Positions 37,909 to 48,222 of a stretch of DNA of 64,000 nt are shown here, piece by piece. Numbering within the stretch: the first letter of the stretch is position 1; each line of letters starts with the position of its first letter. The position numbers and the translations under genes are program-made. Source of the stretch: Caldilineaceae bacterium. GTDB taxonomy: Bacteria; Chloroflexota; Anaerolineae; Caldilineales; Caldilineaceae. Under the pieces are notes generated by a model. The model had not been told where the DNA came from. It made no database searches and saw only the letters and a list, made by a program, of their open reading frames with translations. The DNA is taken from positions 372,001 through 436,000 of the forward strand of contig JAJEBF010000014.1 of NCBI GenBank assembly GCA_022824025.1, written 5' to 3'.

Positions 37909-38697
37909 CTAACCAACCCGGTCCCGCGCCGAGCCCTTCTCCGAAATCGTCTCGTTCGGCTCCCTCTCGTTTATCGCCGTGTACCCCGGCTTGCCAGGCT
38001 CCGAATACGGAAACGTCGGGCCCCCGGATGGCGCGGCCCAGCGGACGCCGTTGGCAATCACCTGGCGAACAATATCCTGGTGAAAGATCGGATACGTCTC
38101 ATGTCCCGGCCGGAAATAGAAAATCTTCCCATTGCCGCGATGGAAGCATGCCCCGCTTCGAAAGACATTGCCGCCCTCAAACCAGCTCACAAACACGAGG
38201 TCGTCAGGCGTGGGAATATCGAAGAGCTCGCCGTACATCTCACACTCATCAATTTCGAAAAACGGCGGCAGCCCTTGCGCGATCGGATGCGATGGCTTCA
38301 CAACCCAAATCCGCTCCCGCTCGTCCGCCTCGCGCCACCTTAAACTGCACGTCGTACCCATCAAACTACGAAAAATCTTGGAAAAGTGGCCCGAATGCAG
38401 CACCACCAGCCCCATTCCTTCGAGGACCCGCTTCTTGACCCGCTCCACGACCTCATCGTCAACCTGCGCGTGCGCGCGGTGACCCCACCACGTCAGCACA
38501 TCCGTCTCCGCCAGCGCCTCATCCGTCAAACCGTGCTCTGGCTCGTCAAGCGTGGCCGTCTTCACCGAGTTGAACCCATGCAATCGCAGCCCTTCCGCAA
38601 TCGCCCCATGTATCCCGTCAGGATAGATTCCGCCAATGAACTCGTTGATCTTCTCGTGTTGATACTCGTTCCACACCGTCACCCGAATGTCACCCAT
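37909..38697 (-). CDS. ThuA-domain protein
   Basis: A 262-aa protein of the ThuA family, which has a class I glutamine amidotransferase-like fold and is linked to disaccharide or sugar utilisation. Typical features are [12 protein letters not shown] at the N-terminus, [36 protein letters not shown] with the family's His-rich core, and [20 protein letters not shown] near the C-terminus. It lies next to a Gfo/Idh/MocA gene on the same strand, a common pairing in sugar degradation loci. The precise reaction is unknown. Confidence 0.88.
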   Translation of the reverse strand: MGDIRVTVWNEYQHEKINEFIGGIYPDGIHGAIAEGLRLHGFNSVKTATLDEPEHGLTDEALAETDVLTWWGHRAHAQVDDEVVERVKKRVLEGMGLVVLHSGHFSKIFRSLMGTTCSLRWREADERERIWVVKPSHPIAQGLPPFFEIDECEMYGELFDIPTPDDLVFVSWFEGGNVFRSGACFHRGNGKIFYFRPGHETYPIFHQDIVRQVIANGVRWAAPSGGPTFPYSEPGKPGYTAINEREPNETISEKGSARDRVG

Positions 38698-38798
38698 CCT
38701 GTTTCCTCCCTGAATTGAGAAGCAGAAAAATGTGTGCGCGGGAGCGACAAAGAGCGCATTCCCTTTGCCTCACTATCCCCCGCGCTTCATGTCTAATC

Positions 38799-39827
38799 CT
38801 AAGAGCCCACCGCCACCGGCTTCCCGCCCTGCGCCGCAGATTCCTTGATCGCATCCCACAATCTCGCCATCCTCAAACCGATTTCCGCAGGACAGGGGTT
38901 CTCCATCTCACCCGCCCGCACCCGCAGAAACTGCTGCCACGTGCCCAAAGACTCGGGCAATTCGACCGGCATCAACTCCTCGTCCTCCATCTCCTGAACG
39001 TTCAGCCGCTCGCCCCAGATCCCTGTCTGCAACATGCCGCTCTCGCACATCACCCGCACATCCGAACCAATTCCGGAATTCGTATTGCCCGCCGCGTTCA
39101 TCGAAACCAGCGCGCCCGAACGCAGCCGTGCAATGGCCACCGAAAAAATGTCAACAGGCGCCCCGTGATTGTCCATCCACGCGGCAACCTCCACAAAGTC
39201 TTCGCCCGCCAGATCCGATATCGTGTTCAGCATATGCGCGCCGGTGTCAAACAGGAATCCGCCGCCCGCAATCTCGGGATCCTGGCGCCAAAGTCCGTTC
39301 GTAAAGGTCAGCCAGTTCTGCCATACCACCCCGCTGATGTTCAGGATCCTGCCCAATTTGCCCGACCGCAGTATCTCGACGCCCGTCCGAATCTGTGGCG
39401 ACATGCTGCCGTTGAACGATACCGAAAGCAGCCCTCCGCTGCGATCGCGAACATCGATAAGCGCCAGCGCCTCCTCGGCATTCATCACCATTGGCTTTTC
39501 CAGCAAAACGTCCAACCCGGCCTCCAAACAGGCCTTTGCCTGAGGGAAATGGAGGACGTGCGGCGTAATGATAAACGCGGCATCGAGTTCCCCTTTCGCC
39601 AGCAGCTTCTCCAGGTCTGGTTCGTTGGACGGCGGCGCCTTCCCCGCCTCATCGAAGAGTTCGCAAAAAGCCTCATAGGAATTGGCCGATGGCTCACACA
39701 CAATCCCAACCTCAGTCGTATCCCCCTGCATGAGGATACGCCTCGCATGATGCCGCGCCATCCCGCCGCACCCAATAAAGGCCATTCTTACGCGGGATGA
39801 TCCCCCGCCTGATTCACGTTCCGTCAT
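38799..39827 (-). CDS. Gfo/Idh/MocA family oxidoreductase
   Basis: A 342-aa dehydrogenase with Rossmann motif [50 protein letters not shown] (conserved Lys) and a C-terminal domain containing [19 protein letters not shown], where an Asp/His pair occupies the active-site position. It is encoded about 100 nt upstream of the ThuA gene and reads in the same direction, so the two probably form an operon for oxidation of a sugar or polyol. Confidence 0.85.
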   Translation of the reverse strand: MTERESGGGSSRVRMAFIGCGGMARHHARRILMQGDTTEVGIVCEPSANSYEAFCELFDEAGKAPPSNEPDLEKLLAKGELDAAFIITPHVLHFPQAKACLEAGLDVLLEKPMVMNAEEALALIDVRDRSGGLLSVSFNGSMSPQIRTGVEILRSGKLGRILNISGVVWQNWLTFTNGLWRQDPEIAGGGFLFDTGAHMLNTISDLAGEDFVEVAAWMDNHGAPVDIFSVAIARLRSGALVSMNAAGNTNSGIGSDVRVMCESGMLQTGIWGERLNVQEMEDEELMPVELPESLGTWQQFLRVRAGEMENPCPAEIGLRMARLWDAIKESAAQGGKPVAVGS

Positions 39828-40653
39828 TGACTAACTCCTGATTGTATAAACGATGGACAACGACTGTGTTCGAAACCGCTGAACGACACGGTACAAATGA
39901 TTTTCACTGTTCAACTAATGGGCCCACCCGGCATGACACACTGCACTTCCGGGCCTCCCCCAACTCCCACCCTTCCACCTTGCCCTGTGGCGGCGGCCCC
40001 CCCGCGCCCCGCCCTTCTCGCGCCCCCGCCGCACGCCAGTGCCGCCTCACGCCGCCAGGCCCCGTGCCCCACGGGGCGGGGCAGTGCCAGGACCTGGTGG
40101 CCCTGCGCTGATCCCCGGCGGCAAACACCCGCCGCGCCGCCCGCCGCGGCCCCGGCAACGACCCGCAGGCACCATACCATACCGCCTGTAGCCAGCCCCC
40201 CAATCATACCTTGCAGCGCGGTCACCGCCAAGATTTCACCCCCAGTGGGGGAAGTCCAGATTGGGGGCGGCCAAGAGAAGCGGACGGCAGGCCTCACCCA
40301 GAATTCCCAGACGCAGCGTCAAACTCGCGCCCCTATTGCCCCGCCCCCGAATCGGTGCCCCGCAGCGTAACCTCGCCCTTCCCCCGCAGTTCGCGCCTCC
40401 GTCAATTTCAACGCACTGCCCACTATCACCAACAGATGCCGCGCTATCACCTGCTCGAATCGACCTAGCCCTCGGCTTTGCGAACAGCGGCTTGGCCCGT
40501 AAAATAGCATCGGCCGCCCATCGCGCACCGCAGCCAGATACAATGCCAGCGCGCCAACACCTTCGCGAGTAAGGCATTCACCTGCCGCTCTCGGCGAGCC
40601 GATCGCCGAACGCTATCAACCGTTCCGCCGCCGCCTTGCCCCTGCCTCTAACT
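39828..40653. other. Large C-rich spacer with hairpins
   Basis: About 820 nt between divergent genes with no convincing coding frame; overlapping short frames on both strands are composition artefacts. It contains a perfect 8-bp hairpin GCCCCGTG/CACGGGGC at 40059-40077 and CCCCCAGTGGGGG near 40238. The promoters for both flanking genes should be here. Confidence 0.5.
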
Positions 40654-41355
40654 ATGTGCCCTACCAGGATCATCCTCGCCTCGCAAAGCCCGCGACGACA
40701 ACAGTTCTTCCTCGAACTCGGCATCCGCTTCCAAGCCGAATCCGCTGACATTGATGAGGCGCCAGAGCCCAAAGAAACACCACAGGCGCTGGTTGAACGC
40801 CTTGCCGTCGCCAAAGCCCTGACCGTAGGAAGACGCCTCGCCGCCGCGCCCCTGCCCGAGGACCATCCCGACCACGCAATCCCTATCCTCGTTATCGGCG
40901 CCGACACTGTGGTCGCGGTGGATGGCGATATCCTGGGCAAGCCGGCGGGAGCCAGTGAAGCCTGTGCCATGCTGCGCCGGCTGCGGGCCCGCGCCCACCA
41001 CGTCCACACCGCGTTGGCCGCCGCCTATTTCGTCGCCTCCGAACTTCATCGCATCAAGAGCCTGACTAACACCTCGACTGTCCATATGCGCCCCTACAAC
41101 GACTCCGAAATCGCCGCCTACATCGCCACCGGAGATCCCATGGACAAAGCCGGCGCCTACGCCATCCAGCACCTGCAATTCCGACCCGCACGCAGTCTCT
41201 CCGGCTGCTCCGCAGGCGTAATGGGCCTGCCCCTGGCCGACCTGCTCCACCTCCTGGCCGACTTCGATATCCCTATCGCCCGCGCACCCCAACACATCTG
41301 CCCCGCCATGACAGGCCTCCAATGTTGCCAGCCCCATCCCCCCAGCTCGCAGTGA
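40654..41355 (+). CDS. maf: Maf-like nucleotide pyrophosphatase
   Basis: A Maf/Ham1-type nucleotide pyrophosphatase that hydrolyses non-canonical or dTTP/UTP-type nucleotides, a house-cleaning role. ATG at 40654 gives 233 aa starting MCPTRIILASQSPRRQQ, the family's N-terminal signature; a TTG six codons upstream also opens the frame. GADTVVAVDGDILGKPAG (metal-binding Asp) and MLRRLRARAHHVHT match conserved blocks. PMDKAGAYAIQ follows. The C-terminal tail after LLADFDIP is longer than usual by about 30 residues. Confidence 0.92.
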   Translation: MCPTRIILASQSPRRQQFFLELGIRFQAESADIDEAPEPKETPQALVERLAVAKALTVGRRLAAAPLPEDHPDHAIPILVIGADTVVAVDGDILGKPAGASEACAMLRRLRARAHHVHTALAAAYFVASELHRIKSLTNTSTVHMRPYNDSEIAAYIATGDPMDKAGAYAIQHLQFRPARSLSGCSAGVMGLPLADLLHLLADFDIPIARAPQHICPAMTGLQCCQPHPPSSQ

Positions 41356-41692
41356 CGGAACCACATCCGGCCTCCGCTCCCGCCACCCCCTTAGCCCACA
41401 CCTTTGCCGTTCCCCCTGCCGTTCCACCCTCTCCCTCCATCCTCGCCACTCGTCCGCAAATCAGAACCCATCCGCCCAATCCCACTTATTTCCCCAAATC
41501 ACTGACCAGACAATCCCCATCCCCGTCCAGGACAACTGACCACTCGTGAAATCCAGTTCGGCTGAAGCGCGCCCCAAATTCGGACGGCGTCCAACGCCTA
41601 CCTCTTGTTGCCAATCCGGCCCTTAAATTGATAAACTGGGGCAGAATTCAACGCGCCCGAAGCCGGCGCGCCCACCAACCTGCACGAACCGA
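41356..41692. other. C-rich spacer with a degraded repeat copy
   Basis: 337 nt without a gene. It holds a degraded copy of the C-rich element (41474-41515: CCCAATCCCAC, TTATTTCCCCAAAT, CAGACAAT) and a single ACTGACCAC near 41533. Confidence 0.5.
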
Positions 41693-42784
41693 ATGGAGTC
41701 GCCTTTGCCGCGAAACACAGATGCCTACGAACTGTGGGATGAAGCCTACGAGGAAGACTACTTCGACGCGCCCGCCAAAAGCAAGCCCAAGCCAAAGAAA
41801 AAGGAGCGAACCATCGACGGCGTCGTCGTTCGCGCCCGCGGGCACCACTATGACGTCGCCACCTCAGACGACAAAGTAATCAGTTGCCGCGTGCGCGGCC
41901 GCCTCCTGCAGGAACGCGCCAAGGACCTGACGCTCGTAGCCGTCGGCGACCGCGTAAAGATCGTTCTGGAAGGTAGGCGCAAAGGACAGATCGATTCAGT
42001 CGAAGAACGGGAGTCGACTCTGAGCCGTCAACTGCCTGGCACGAACCGCCCGTCAGAAGATGTCATCGTCGCCAACCCGGACCAGGTTCTGGTCGTCTTC
42101 TCCGTGCAAGACCCGGAACCCCACTTGCGCATGCTCGATCGCTTCCTCGTCATCGCCGAAGCCAACGAACTGCCCGCTGTCATCGTCGCCAACAAGATCG
42201 ACCTCACCGGCCTGGACAGGGCCCGCGAGATCTTCCTCCTTTACGAAGGGCTTGGCTATCCGATTCTGTACGTGAGCGCAACCGAAGCCGTTGAATTTGA
42301 CCCCACCCGCAAGTCGGCAGCGTCGCCCAAGCCCGGCGGTCTCGACCAGCTCCGCCGTCTGCTAACCGGCAAACTGACCGTCGTCACCGGGCCTAGCGGC
42401 GTCGGCAAGAGCGCCTTGATCAATGCCCTCCATCCACAACTCAACCTGCGTGTGGGCGACCTGCGCTCCTTCGAGGGCAAAGGTCGGCACACGACCCGCA
42501 ACGCCCAGCTCTTCCAACTTCCCCTGGGAGACAGTACCTTTGTGGCGGATACGCCAGGCATCCGGGAACTCGGCCTCTACGAAATCGATCCGGGCAGCCT
42601 TTGCTTCTTCTATGTCGACCTGAAACCCTTTGTCAACGAATGCCACTTTCCCAACTGCACCCACGACCACGAACCACACTGCGCCGTGAGGCAGGCTGTG
42701 GCAGACGGCTATGTCTCTCCCGAACGCTACGATAGCTACGTCCGGCTGCTAAACGGAGAGAGTTTCCAGCTGGACGAATGGTAG
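41693..42784 (+). CDS. rsgA: Ribosome small subunit-dependent GTPase A
   Basis: Circularly permuted GTPase that checks maturation of the 30S subunit. The order is an N-terminal OB fold (GVVVRARGHHYDVATSD to LVAVGDRVKI), then G4 ANKIDL, then G1 GPSGVGKSALIN and G3 DTPGIRELGL, which is the permuted order of the family. The C-terminal zinc site is ECHFPNCTHDHEPHCAV. The N-terminus carries an extra acidic and lysine-rich stretch (about 1-45). The 363 aa are complete. Confidence 0.96.
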   Translation: MESPLPRNTDAYELWDEAYEEDYFDAPAKSKPKPKKKERTIDGVVVRARGHHYDVATSDDKVISCRVRGRLLQERAKDLTLVAVGDRVKIVLEGRRKGQIDSVEERESTLSRQLPGTNRPSEDVIVANPDQVLVVFSVQDPEPHLRMLDRFLVIAEANELPAVIVANKIDLTGLDRAREIFLLYEGLGYPILYVSATEAVEFDPTRKSAASPKPGGLDQLRRLLTGKLTVVTGPSGVGKSALINALHPQLNLRVGDLRSFEGKGRHTTRNAQLFQLPLGDSTFVADTPGIRELGLYEIDPGSLCFFYVDLKPFVNECHFPNCTHDHEPHCAVRQAVADGYVSPERYDSYVRLLNGESFQLDEW

Positions 42785-42897
42785 GCTGCGCGGCACGCAC
42801 CGCCAGCTTCCCCACAGCATCCAGCTAAGCTCTCCAACGACCTGCTCTGTGTCGGACCGGGACCCCAAATGCATCACTGCAAATACGCTATCTTCAA

Positions 42898-45309
42898 ATG
42901 TCCTTATTTCTTGATGGTTTGAACCCCCAACAGAAAACCGCCGTTCAGGCGACCGAGGGCCCCGTTCTTGTGCTGGCCGGGCCTGGCTCAGGCAAAACCC
43001 GCGTCCTCACCCAGCGCATCGTCTATCTGATCGAAGAAGGAAAGATCGACCCATGGAACGTTCTGGCCGTTACCTTTACCAATAAGGCCGCTAGTGAAAT
43101 GAGCGGCCGGGTTGAAGAGCTGATCGGCCACCGCTTCCCCCCGCCGGTCCAGGGGCGCCGCCGCACTCTCGGCGGCCTCACCATCGGCACCTTCCACTCC
43201 GTCTGCGCTCGCGTCCTGCGCGTCGAAGTCGAGGCCGCCGGCTTCGACCGCAACTGGGTGATCTACGACAGCGCCGACCAGCTGACTCTTGTGCGCGAAG
43301 TCCTAAAGGAGATGCGGCTCGACGAGAAACGCTTCAGCCCCAGGGCAATCCTGGCCCAAATCAGCAACTGGAAGAACGACCTGCTGACGCCTGACCTTGT
43401 CAGCGCCGATGGCTACATACAGGAGATCTGCGACCGCGTCTACGGCCGCTACCAGCAGCTCCTCAAGTTGAACAACGCCATGGACTTCGACGACCTCCTG
43501 ATGCGCGCCGTCCTGCTCCTGCGCGAAAACGAAGGCATCCGCCGCAAATATCAGGACAAGTGGCGCTATGTGCTCGTCGATGAGTTTCAGGATACGAACA
43601 CCGCCCAATATGAGCTGGCGGCGCTCCTTGTCGGCACGCCCGATGGCAAGCGCAACCTCTTTGTCGTCGGCGATGAAGACCAGTCCATCTATCGTTTCCG
43701 CGGCGCCGACTACCGCAACGTCCTTCGTTTTCGCCGCGACTATCCCGACGCCAATGTCGTCCTCCTGGAACAGAACTACCGCAGCACACAGAACATCCTT
43801 GATGTCGCCAACGCCGTCATTTCAAAGAATGCCAACCGAACGCCCAAAAAGCTCCACACAGATCGGGGCGACGGCCTCAAGGTAAAAATCCACGAAGCCT
43901 ACAACGAGACTGAAGAGGCCGAATACGTCCTCGACGAAGCAGCCCGCCTGGGCGCCGCAACCGGGCTCGGCCCCGGCGCCGCAGCCGTTGTCTACCGCAC
44001 AAACGCGCAGAGCCGCGCCCTCGAAGAAGCCTGCGTCCGGCGCAACCTTCGCTACCGCCTTGTCGGCGCCACCCGCTTCTACGAACGCCGCGAAATCAAG
44101 GATGTCCTCGCCTATATGCGGCTGGTGCACAACCCTTCCGCCGCCATGGCGCTCGACCGCATCATCAACGTCCCCCCGCGCGGGATCGGCGCCAAGACGC
44201 TTGCGCTTCTCAAATCCTGGGCCTCCTCCGCCGGCGTCAGCGAATTCGAAGCCCTGCAGACCTTGCTCCCCGCCAACAGCGAACCGGAACGCGCCGGCGT
44301 CAACCCCGCCCTTCCCCCGGCGCCCTTTGCCGCCCGGGCCCGCAACGCCTTGATCAGATTCGCCTCCATGCTCGACGCCTGGGTCCGCCTCGCGGAGGAG
44401 ATTCAGTACGAGGATGTCGCTGCGCTCATGGATCAAATTCTGGACGACAGCGGATACCTTAACCGCCTGCGCGACGACAGTGAGGACGGCGAAGAACGCC
44501 TCCAGAATATCAACGAGCTGCGCGCCGTCGCCGCCCAATACAGGCCCGGAATCGACGATATCGAGCCCGGCCAGGATCCTCTCGGTCTCTTCCTCCAGGA
44601 GATCAGCCTCGTCAGCGAACAGGATGACTACGAGGAGAACGAAGACGCCCTAACTCTCCTCACCCTTCACACTGCCAAAGGGCTGGAATTCGGAGTCGTC
44701 TTCATGGTCGGCATGGAGGAGGGGCTTCTGCCCCATGCCCGCAGCATCAACAGCGAAGACGATGAAGACATGGCCGAGGAGCGCCGCCTTGCCTACGTCG
44801 GCATCACCCGCGCAAAGCAACGCCTCTACCTCACCCACGCCTCCCTACGGGCGATGTGGGGCAGCAGCGAACCGCAAGAGGCCAGCCGCTTTCTGGACGA
44901 CATCCCCGCCAAGTTGCTCAGCGGCCAGCTCGACCGCCGCCAGCGTCGCGCCGCCGCCTACGACCGGGCAACCAGCTGGCTCGACGGCCCCGCCATGTTC
45001 GGCCGCTACAGCAAAGATCCCACCACCCCGGCCCCAGGCAACGCCTACAGGCCAGCCAATAATCCAGCTGATTCCCCCGGCAAGTCACCGCGCCAGAGCC
45101 GCCCGGTTCGGTCATCTCGAAGCCGCCGCGCCGCCTCTGATACGCCTACCACCTTCAAGCGCCGCCAGAGCGTGGAGCACCCCAAATTCGGCGTGGGCAT
45201 GGTGATCGACAGCATTGTAATTGGCGGCGAAGAGGAAGTCTCAGTGGCCTTTCCCAACTTGGGCGTCAAGAAATTCATGGCGTCGCTGGCAAACCTGAAA
45301 ATCCTCTAG
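42898..45309 (+). CDS. pcrA: UvrD/PcrA-family DNA helicase
   Basis: An 803-aa SF1A helicase. Motif I is [16 protein letters not shown], Ia is [16 protein letters not shown] is [71 protein letters not shown] and [19 protein letters not shown]. The C-terminus has the short Tudor-like domain found in PcrA ([23 protein letters not shown]). It unwinds DNA 3' to 5' in repair and replication restart. The next gene follows within 10 nt, so the region 42898-49597 probably reads as one operon. Confidence 0.95.
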   Translation: MSLFLDGLNPQQKTAVQATEGPVLVLAGPGSGKTRVLTQRIVYLIEEGKIDPWNVLAVTFTNKAASEMSGRVEELIGHRFPPPVQGRRRTLGGLTIGTFHSVCARVLRVEVEAAGFDRNWVIYDSADQLTLVREVLKEMRLDEKRFSPRAILAQISNWKNDLLTPDLVSADGYIQEICDRVYGRYQQLLKLNNAMDFDDLLMRAVLLLRENEGIRRKYQDKWRYVLVDEFQDTNTAQYELAALLVGTPDGKRNLFVVGDEDQSIYRFRGADYRNVLRFRRDYPDANVVLLEQNYRSTQNILDVANAVISKNANRTPKKLHTDRGDGLKVKIHEAYNETEEAEYVLDEAARLGAATGLGPGAAAVVYRTNAQSRALEEACVRRNLRYRLVGATRFYERREIKDVLAYMRLVHNPSAAMALDRIINVPPRGIGAKTLALLKSWASSAGVSEFEALQTLLPANSEPERAGVNPALPPAPFAARARNALIRFASMLDAWVRLAEEIQYEDVAALMDQILDDSGYLNRLRDDSEDGEERLQNINELRAVAAQYRPGIDDIEPGQDPLGLFLQEISLVSEQDDYEENEDALTLLTLHTAKGLEFGVVFMVGMEEGLLPHARSINSEDDEDMAEERRLAYVGITRAKQRLYLTHASLRAMWGSSEPQEASRFLDDIPAKLLSGQLDRRQRRAAAYDRATSWLDGPAMFGRYSKDPTTPAPGNAYRPANNPADSPGKSPRQSRPVRSSRSRRAASDTPTTFKRRQSVEHPKFGVGMVIDSIVIGGEEEVSVAFPNLGVKKFMASLANLKIL

Positions 45310-45318
45310 GCCGCCGCT

Positions 45319-47583
45319 GTGCGCCTGCGCCCTCAGGAAGACACCGTGCAACCCACCTCGCCCCCATGGAATACAACCACAAAGGCCATCGTCGCCGTCT
45401 CCGCCCTGGCCCTCTTCTGCCTTCTGGTCTGGGTCTTCCGCGGCCTGCTCCAACAGGTTGTGCTGGCTGCGCTCCTGGCCTACCTGCTCCACCCTCTGAT
45501 CTCCCTGATCGACCGGCGTACGCCCTTCAATCGAGTTACCGTGGTCCTGACCGTCTATCTGGCCCTGGCCGTCCTCGTCGTCGCAACATTCTCCCTCGTC
45601 GGCGTCACCACTTTCCAGCAGGCTCTCGACCTCTCCCGCCGCCTCCCAGAATGGTTCGAAGACGCGCTCGCACAGCTTCAGATTCTGCGCGAGCAGCTGC
45701 CTGAGTCATTGACAGTCGCCGGTATATCTCTCCCCGTCGCCGGACTTCTGCCCGAACTTCCCGGCTGGGATGAGCTCTTCAGCCAGGTGTTCAGCCTGCT
45801 CCAGCCCATCCTGGGTCGCGGCGGAAGTCTGGCCGCCAGCGTCGTAACAGGAACCGTCGCCGTTCTTGGTCAGATTCTCCTCATCTTCATCGTCTCTATC
45901 TATGTTGCTGTCGACATACCGCGCATCGGCAGCATGATCGCCAACATTGCTCACAAACCGGGATTTCGCCGCGACGCCGAACGCCTGACCTCACAGGTAA
46001 GCCAGGTGTGGGCAGCCTACATGCGCGGTCAGGCCCTCCTTGCCCTCATCATCTTTGTCGTGGTTAGTGTCGTACTCGGTGCGCTGGGCGTCGACAATGC
46101 CCTGGGACTGGGCCTGCTCTCCGGCGCCATGGAGTTTCTGCCCGTCATCGGGCCGCTGGCCGGCGCCGGCGCAGCAATCCTGGTCGCCTTCTTCCAGGGC
46201 GACCCGAGCTTTGGCCTGACGCCTCTCCAGTTCGCGCTCGCCGTCGCCGTCGCCATGATTGTGATTCAGCAGATCGAGAACACATTGCTCGTCCCTCGCA
46301 TCGTCGGCAAAGCCCTCAACCTGCACCCTCTTCTTGTAATGGTCAGCGTCATCATGGGCGCATCACTCGCCGGCCTCCTCGGTGCGATTCTCGCCGCCCC
46401 CATCGTCGCCTCCCTCCGCATTCTGGGAGAATACGCCTGGCACAAAATGCTCGACCTTCCGCCCTTCCCCGATGACGAGGACGTACAGCCAGCGCCAGAG
46501 GAAACGATCAAGAGTTCAGATGAGGAGCCGCCTTCCCCCTCCGCTCAAGCCTTCTATCCCCTCTCCTTCCAACCGGTCTTCAAAGACTATATCTGGGGCG
46601 GACGCAACCTGGAAACCAGGCTGGGCAGAGAGCTGCCCCCAGGCGACGTAGCCGAAAGCTGGGAAATCGCCGCGCACGCCAACGGGCAGTCCACGGTCGC
46701 AAACGGCCCTCTGGCAGGCTGTACCCTTGCCGATCTCCAGGAGCGCTGGGGAGAACGACTCCTCGGCAGTTCAGCTGACTCCGAGTCCTTCCCCCTGCTG
46801 ATCAAACTCCTCGACGCAAACCGCTGGCTCTCCGTCCAAGTCCACCCCGATGACGCCTACGCCCGCAAGCATGCCGGCGAACTGGGCAAGACCGAACTCT
46901 GGATAATCCTCCACGCCGAACCGGGGGCTGAGATCATCTACGGCCTCAAGGCCGGCGTCGACCGCCAAAGCCTCGCCCAGGCCGCGGAAGCCGGCGCCGT
47001 CGATTCGGTGCTCCATCGACTTCCCGTTCACACCGGTGACGCCGTCTACGTGCCGGCCGGAACCGTCCACGCTCTCGGGCCGGGCGCGATCGTTGCCGAA
47101 ATCCAGCAGAACAGCGACACCACCTACCGCCTCTACGACTGGGGGCGCGCCGGGGCTGACGGCCAATCTCGTCCCCTCCATGTTGACCAGGCTCTCGACG
47201 TCATCGACTGGGGTATGGTCGAGCCCGACGTCGCGCCGCCTCCCAAGCTCCCCGCTCCCCAAGGTTGGACGCGCGAAGCGCTCGCAGACCTGCGCGCCAT
47301 CGGCGGACCCGCCGCCGCCAATCTGGGGGCATCCGGCAGCGCCGATACCTCATGCCCCTACTTTCGCGTCGACCGTCTGACGGGGCAGGCCAACGCCGTC
47401 TGGCGCGACCAGTGCGTTGGCAACACATTCCACATATGGGGGGCCCTGACAGGTCAGGCAACCCTCCACTGGTCCGGCGCGCCCGTCGAACTGCAAGCCA
47501 TCTCCTGGCTCCTACTTCCCGCCGCCCTCGGGGCCTACGAAATTCACGCATCCTCCGACTGCGCCTTACTCAAAGTCCATTGA
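45319..47583 (+). CDS. Fusion: AI-2E/PerM permease plus phosphomannose isomerase
   Basis: One uninterrupted 754-aa frame that joins two unrelated proteins. Residues about 20-375 form an AI-2E family (PerM/YdbK-like) membrane protein with several transmembrane helices and the family motif GAMEFLPVIGPLAGAGAAI. Residues about 413-754 form a class I phosphomannose isomerase: PVFKDYIWGGRNLE, metal ligands Gln507/His509 in LSVQVHPDD, Glu526 in KTELW, His584 in AGTVHALG, and Arg604 in TTYRLYDWGR. An acidic, Pro/Ser-rich linker (about 381-411) lies between, with no start codon near the ManA boundary. GTG at 45319 opens the frame. A sequencing frameshift joining two genes cannot be excluded. Confidence 0.82.
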   Translation: MRLRPQEDTVQPTSPPWNTTTKAIVAVSALALFCLLVWVFRGLLQQVVLAALLAYLLHPLISLIDRRTPFNRVTVVLTVYLALAVLVVATFSLVGVTTFQQALDLSRRLPEWFEDALAQLQILREQLPESLTVAGISLPVAGLLPELPGWDELFSQVFSLLQPILGRGGSLAASVVTGTVAVLGQILLIFIVSIYVAVDIPRIGSMIANIAHKPGFRRDAERLTSQVSQVWAAYMRGQALLALIIFVVVSVVLGALGVDNALGLGLLSGAMEFLPVIGPLAGAGAAILVAFFQGDPSFGLTPLQFALAVAVAMIVIQQIENTLLVPRIVGKALNLHPLLVMVSVIMGASLAGLLGAILAAPIVASLRILGEYAWHKMLDLPPFPDDEDVQPAPEETIKSSDEEPPSPSAQAFYPLSFQPVFKDYIWGGRNLETRLGRELPPGDVAESWEIAAHANGQSTVANGPLAGCTLADLQERWGERLLGSSADSESFPLLIKLLDANRWLSVQVHPDDAYARKHAGELGKTELWIILHAEPGAEIIYGLKAGVDRQSLAQAAEAGAVDSVLHRLPVHTGDAVYVPAGTVHALGPGAIVAEIQQNSDTTYRLYDWGRAGADGQSRPLHVDQALDVIDWGMVEPDVAPPPKLPAPQGWTREALADLRAIGGPAAANLGASGSADTSCPYFRVDRLTGQANAVWRDQCVGNTFHIWGALTGQATLHWSGAPVELQAISWLLLPAALGAYEIHASSDCALLKVH

Positions 47584-47607
47584 TGTTACTTCCCAAGGAG
47601 ACCATCC

Positions 47608-48222
47608 GTGTCCGTTCCCGATAAACGCGCCGAAACGTCCTACCCCATCAACGATCTGCTTGCCAACCGCTGGAGTCCCAGGGCCTTCGCCGACCGCGCA
47701 ATCCCTCCCGACGTCCTTGGCAGCCTCTTCGAAGCCGCCCGCTGGGCCCCCTCCTCCCGCAACATGCAACCCTGGCGCTTTGCCATCGCCGACCGCCATC
47801 GACACCCCGACCAATTCGAAGTCATCCTCAGTACCCTCATGGAAGGCAACCGGGCCTGGGCCCAGCACGCCTCCCTTCTCCTCATCGCAATCACCGAACC
47901 GAAGCCCGCTGGCTCGGATCGTCCTAATACTTACGCCCAATACGATGTCGGACAGGCAATCGCCCATCTCAATATTCAGGCCATGGCCTGCGGTCTCTAC
48001 ATGCACCAGATGGGCGGCTTCCGCAGAGACCTTGCCAGAGAGCGCCTTGCGATTCCTCCCCAGTTTGAGCCGGTCGTCTCCGCAGCCATCGGCTACCTTG
48101 CCCCGCCCTCCGCCCTCCCCGAAGACATCCGCGCCCGAGAGCTCATGCCCCGCAGCCGCCATCCCCTCTCCGAGCTTGTCTTCACCGCCAAGTGGGGCGA
48201 AACGCATCCCGACTATGCATGA
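47608..48222 (+). CDS. Nitroreductase-family protein
   Basis: A 204-aa FMN-dependent nitroreductase-fold protein. It starts at GTG with AAGGAG seven nt upstream. Family features are NRWSPRAFADRAIPPDVL, SLFEAARWAPSSRNMQPWRF (FMN site), LGSD-type region NTYAQYDVGQAIAHLN and GLYMHQMGGF with AIGYLAPP near the C-terminus. The substrate is unknown. It may reduce nitro compounds, quinones or flavins. The 3' end overlaps the next gene's start by 8 nt. Confidence 0.88.
   Translation: MSVPDKRAETSYPINDLLANRWSPRAFADRAIPPDVLGSLFEAARWAPSSRNMQPWRFAIADRHRHPDQFEVILSTLMEGNRAWAQHASLLLIAITEPKPAGSDRPNTYAQYDVGQAIAHLNIQAMACGLYMHQMGGFRRDLARERLAIPPQFEPVVSAAIGYLAPPSALPEDIRARELMPRSRHPLSELVFTAKWGETHPDYA

Noticed and set aside
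39828..40577. Short overlapping frames on both strands in the large spacer
   Set aside because: All are Ala/Pro/Arg/Gly-rich, have no ribosome sites and no family motifs. C-rich composition explains them.
47660..48214. A 185-codon N-terminal extension of the hydantoinase frame
   Set aside because: It overlaps the nitroreductase gene in another frame and is Pro/Ser-rich. The family N-terminus begins at the ATG at 48215.
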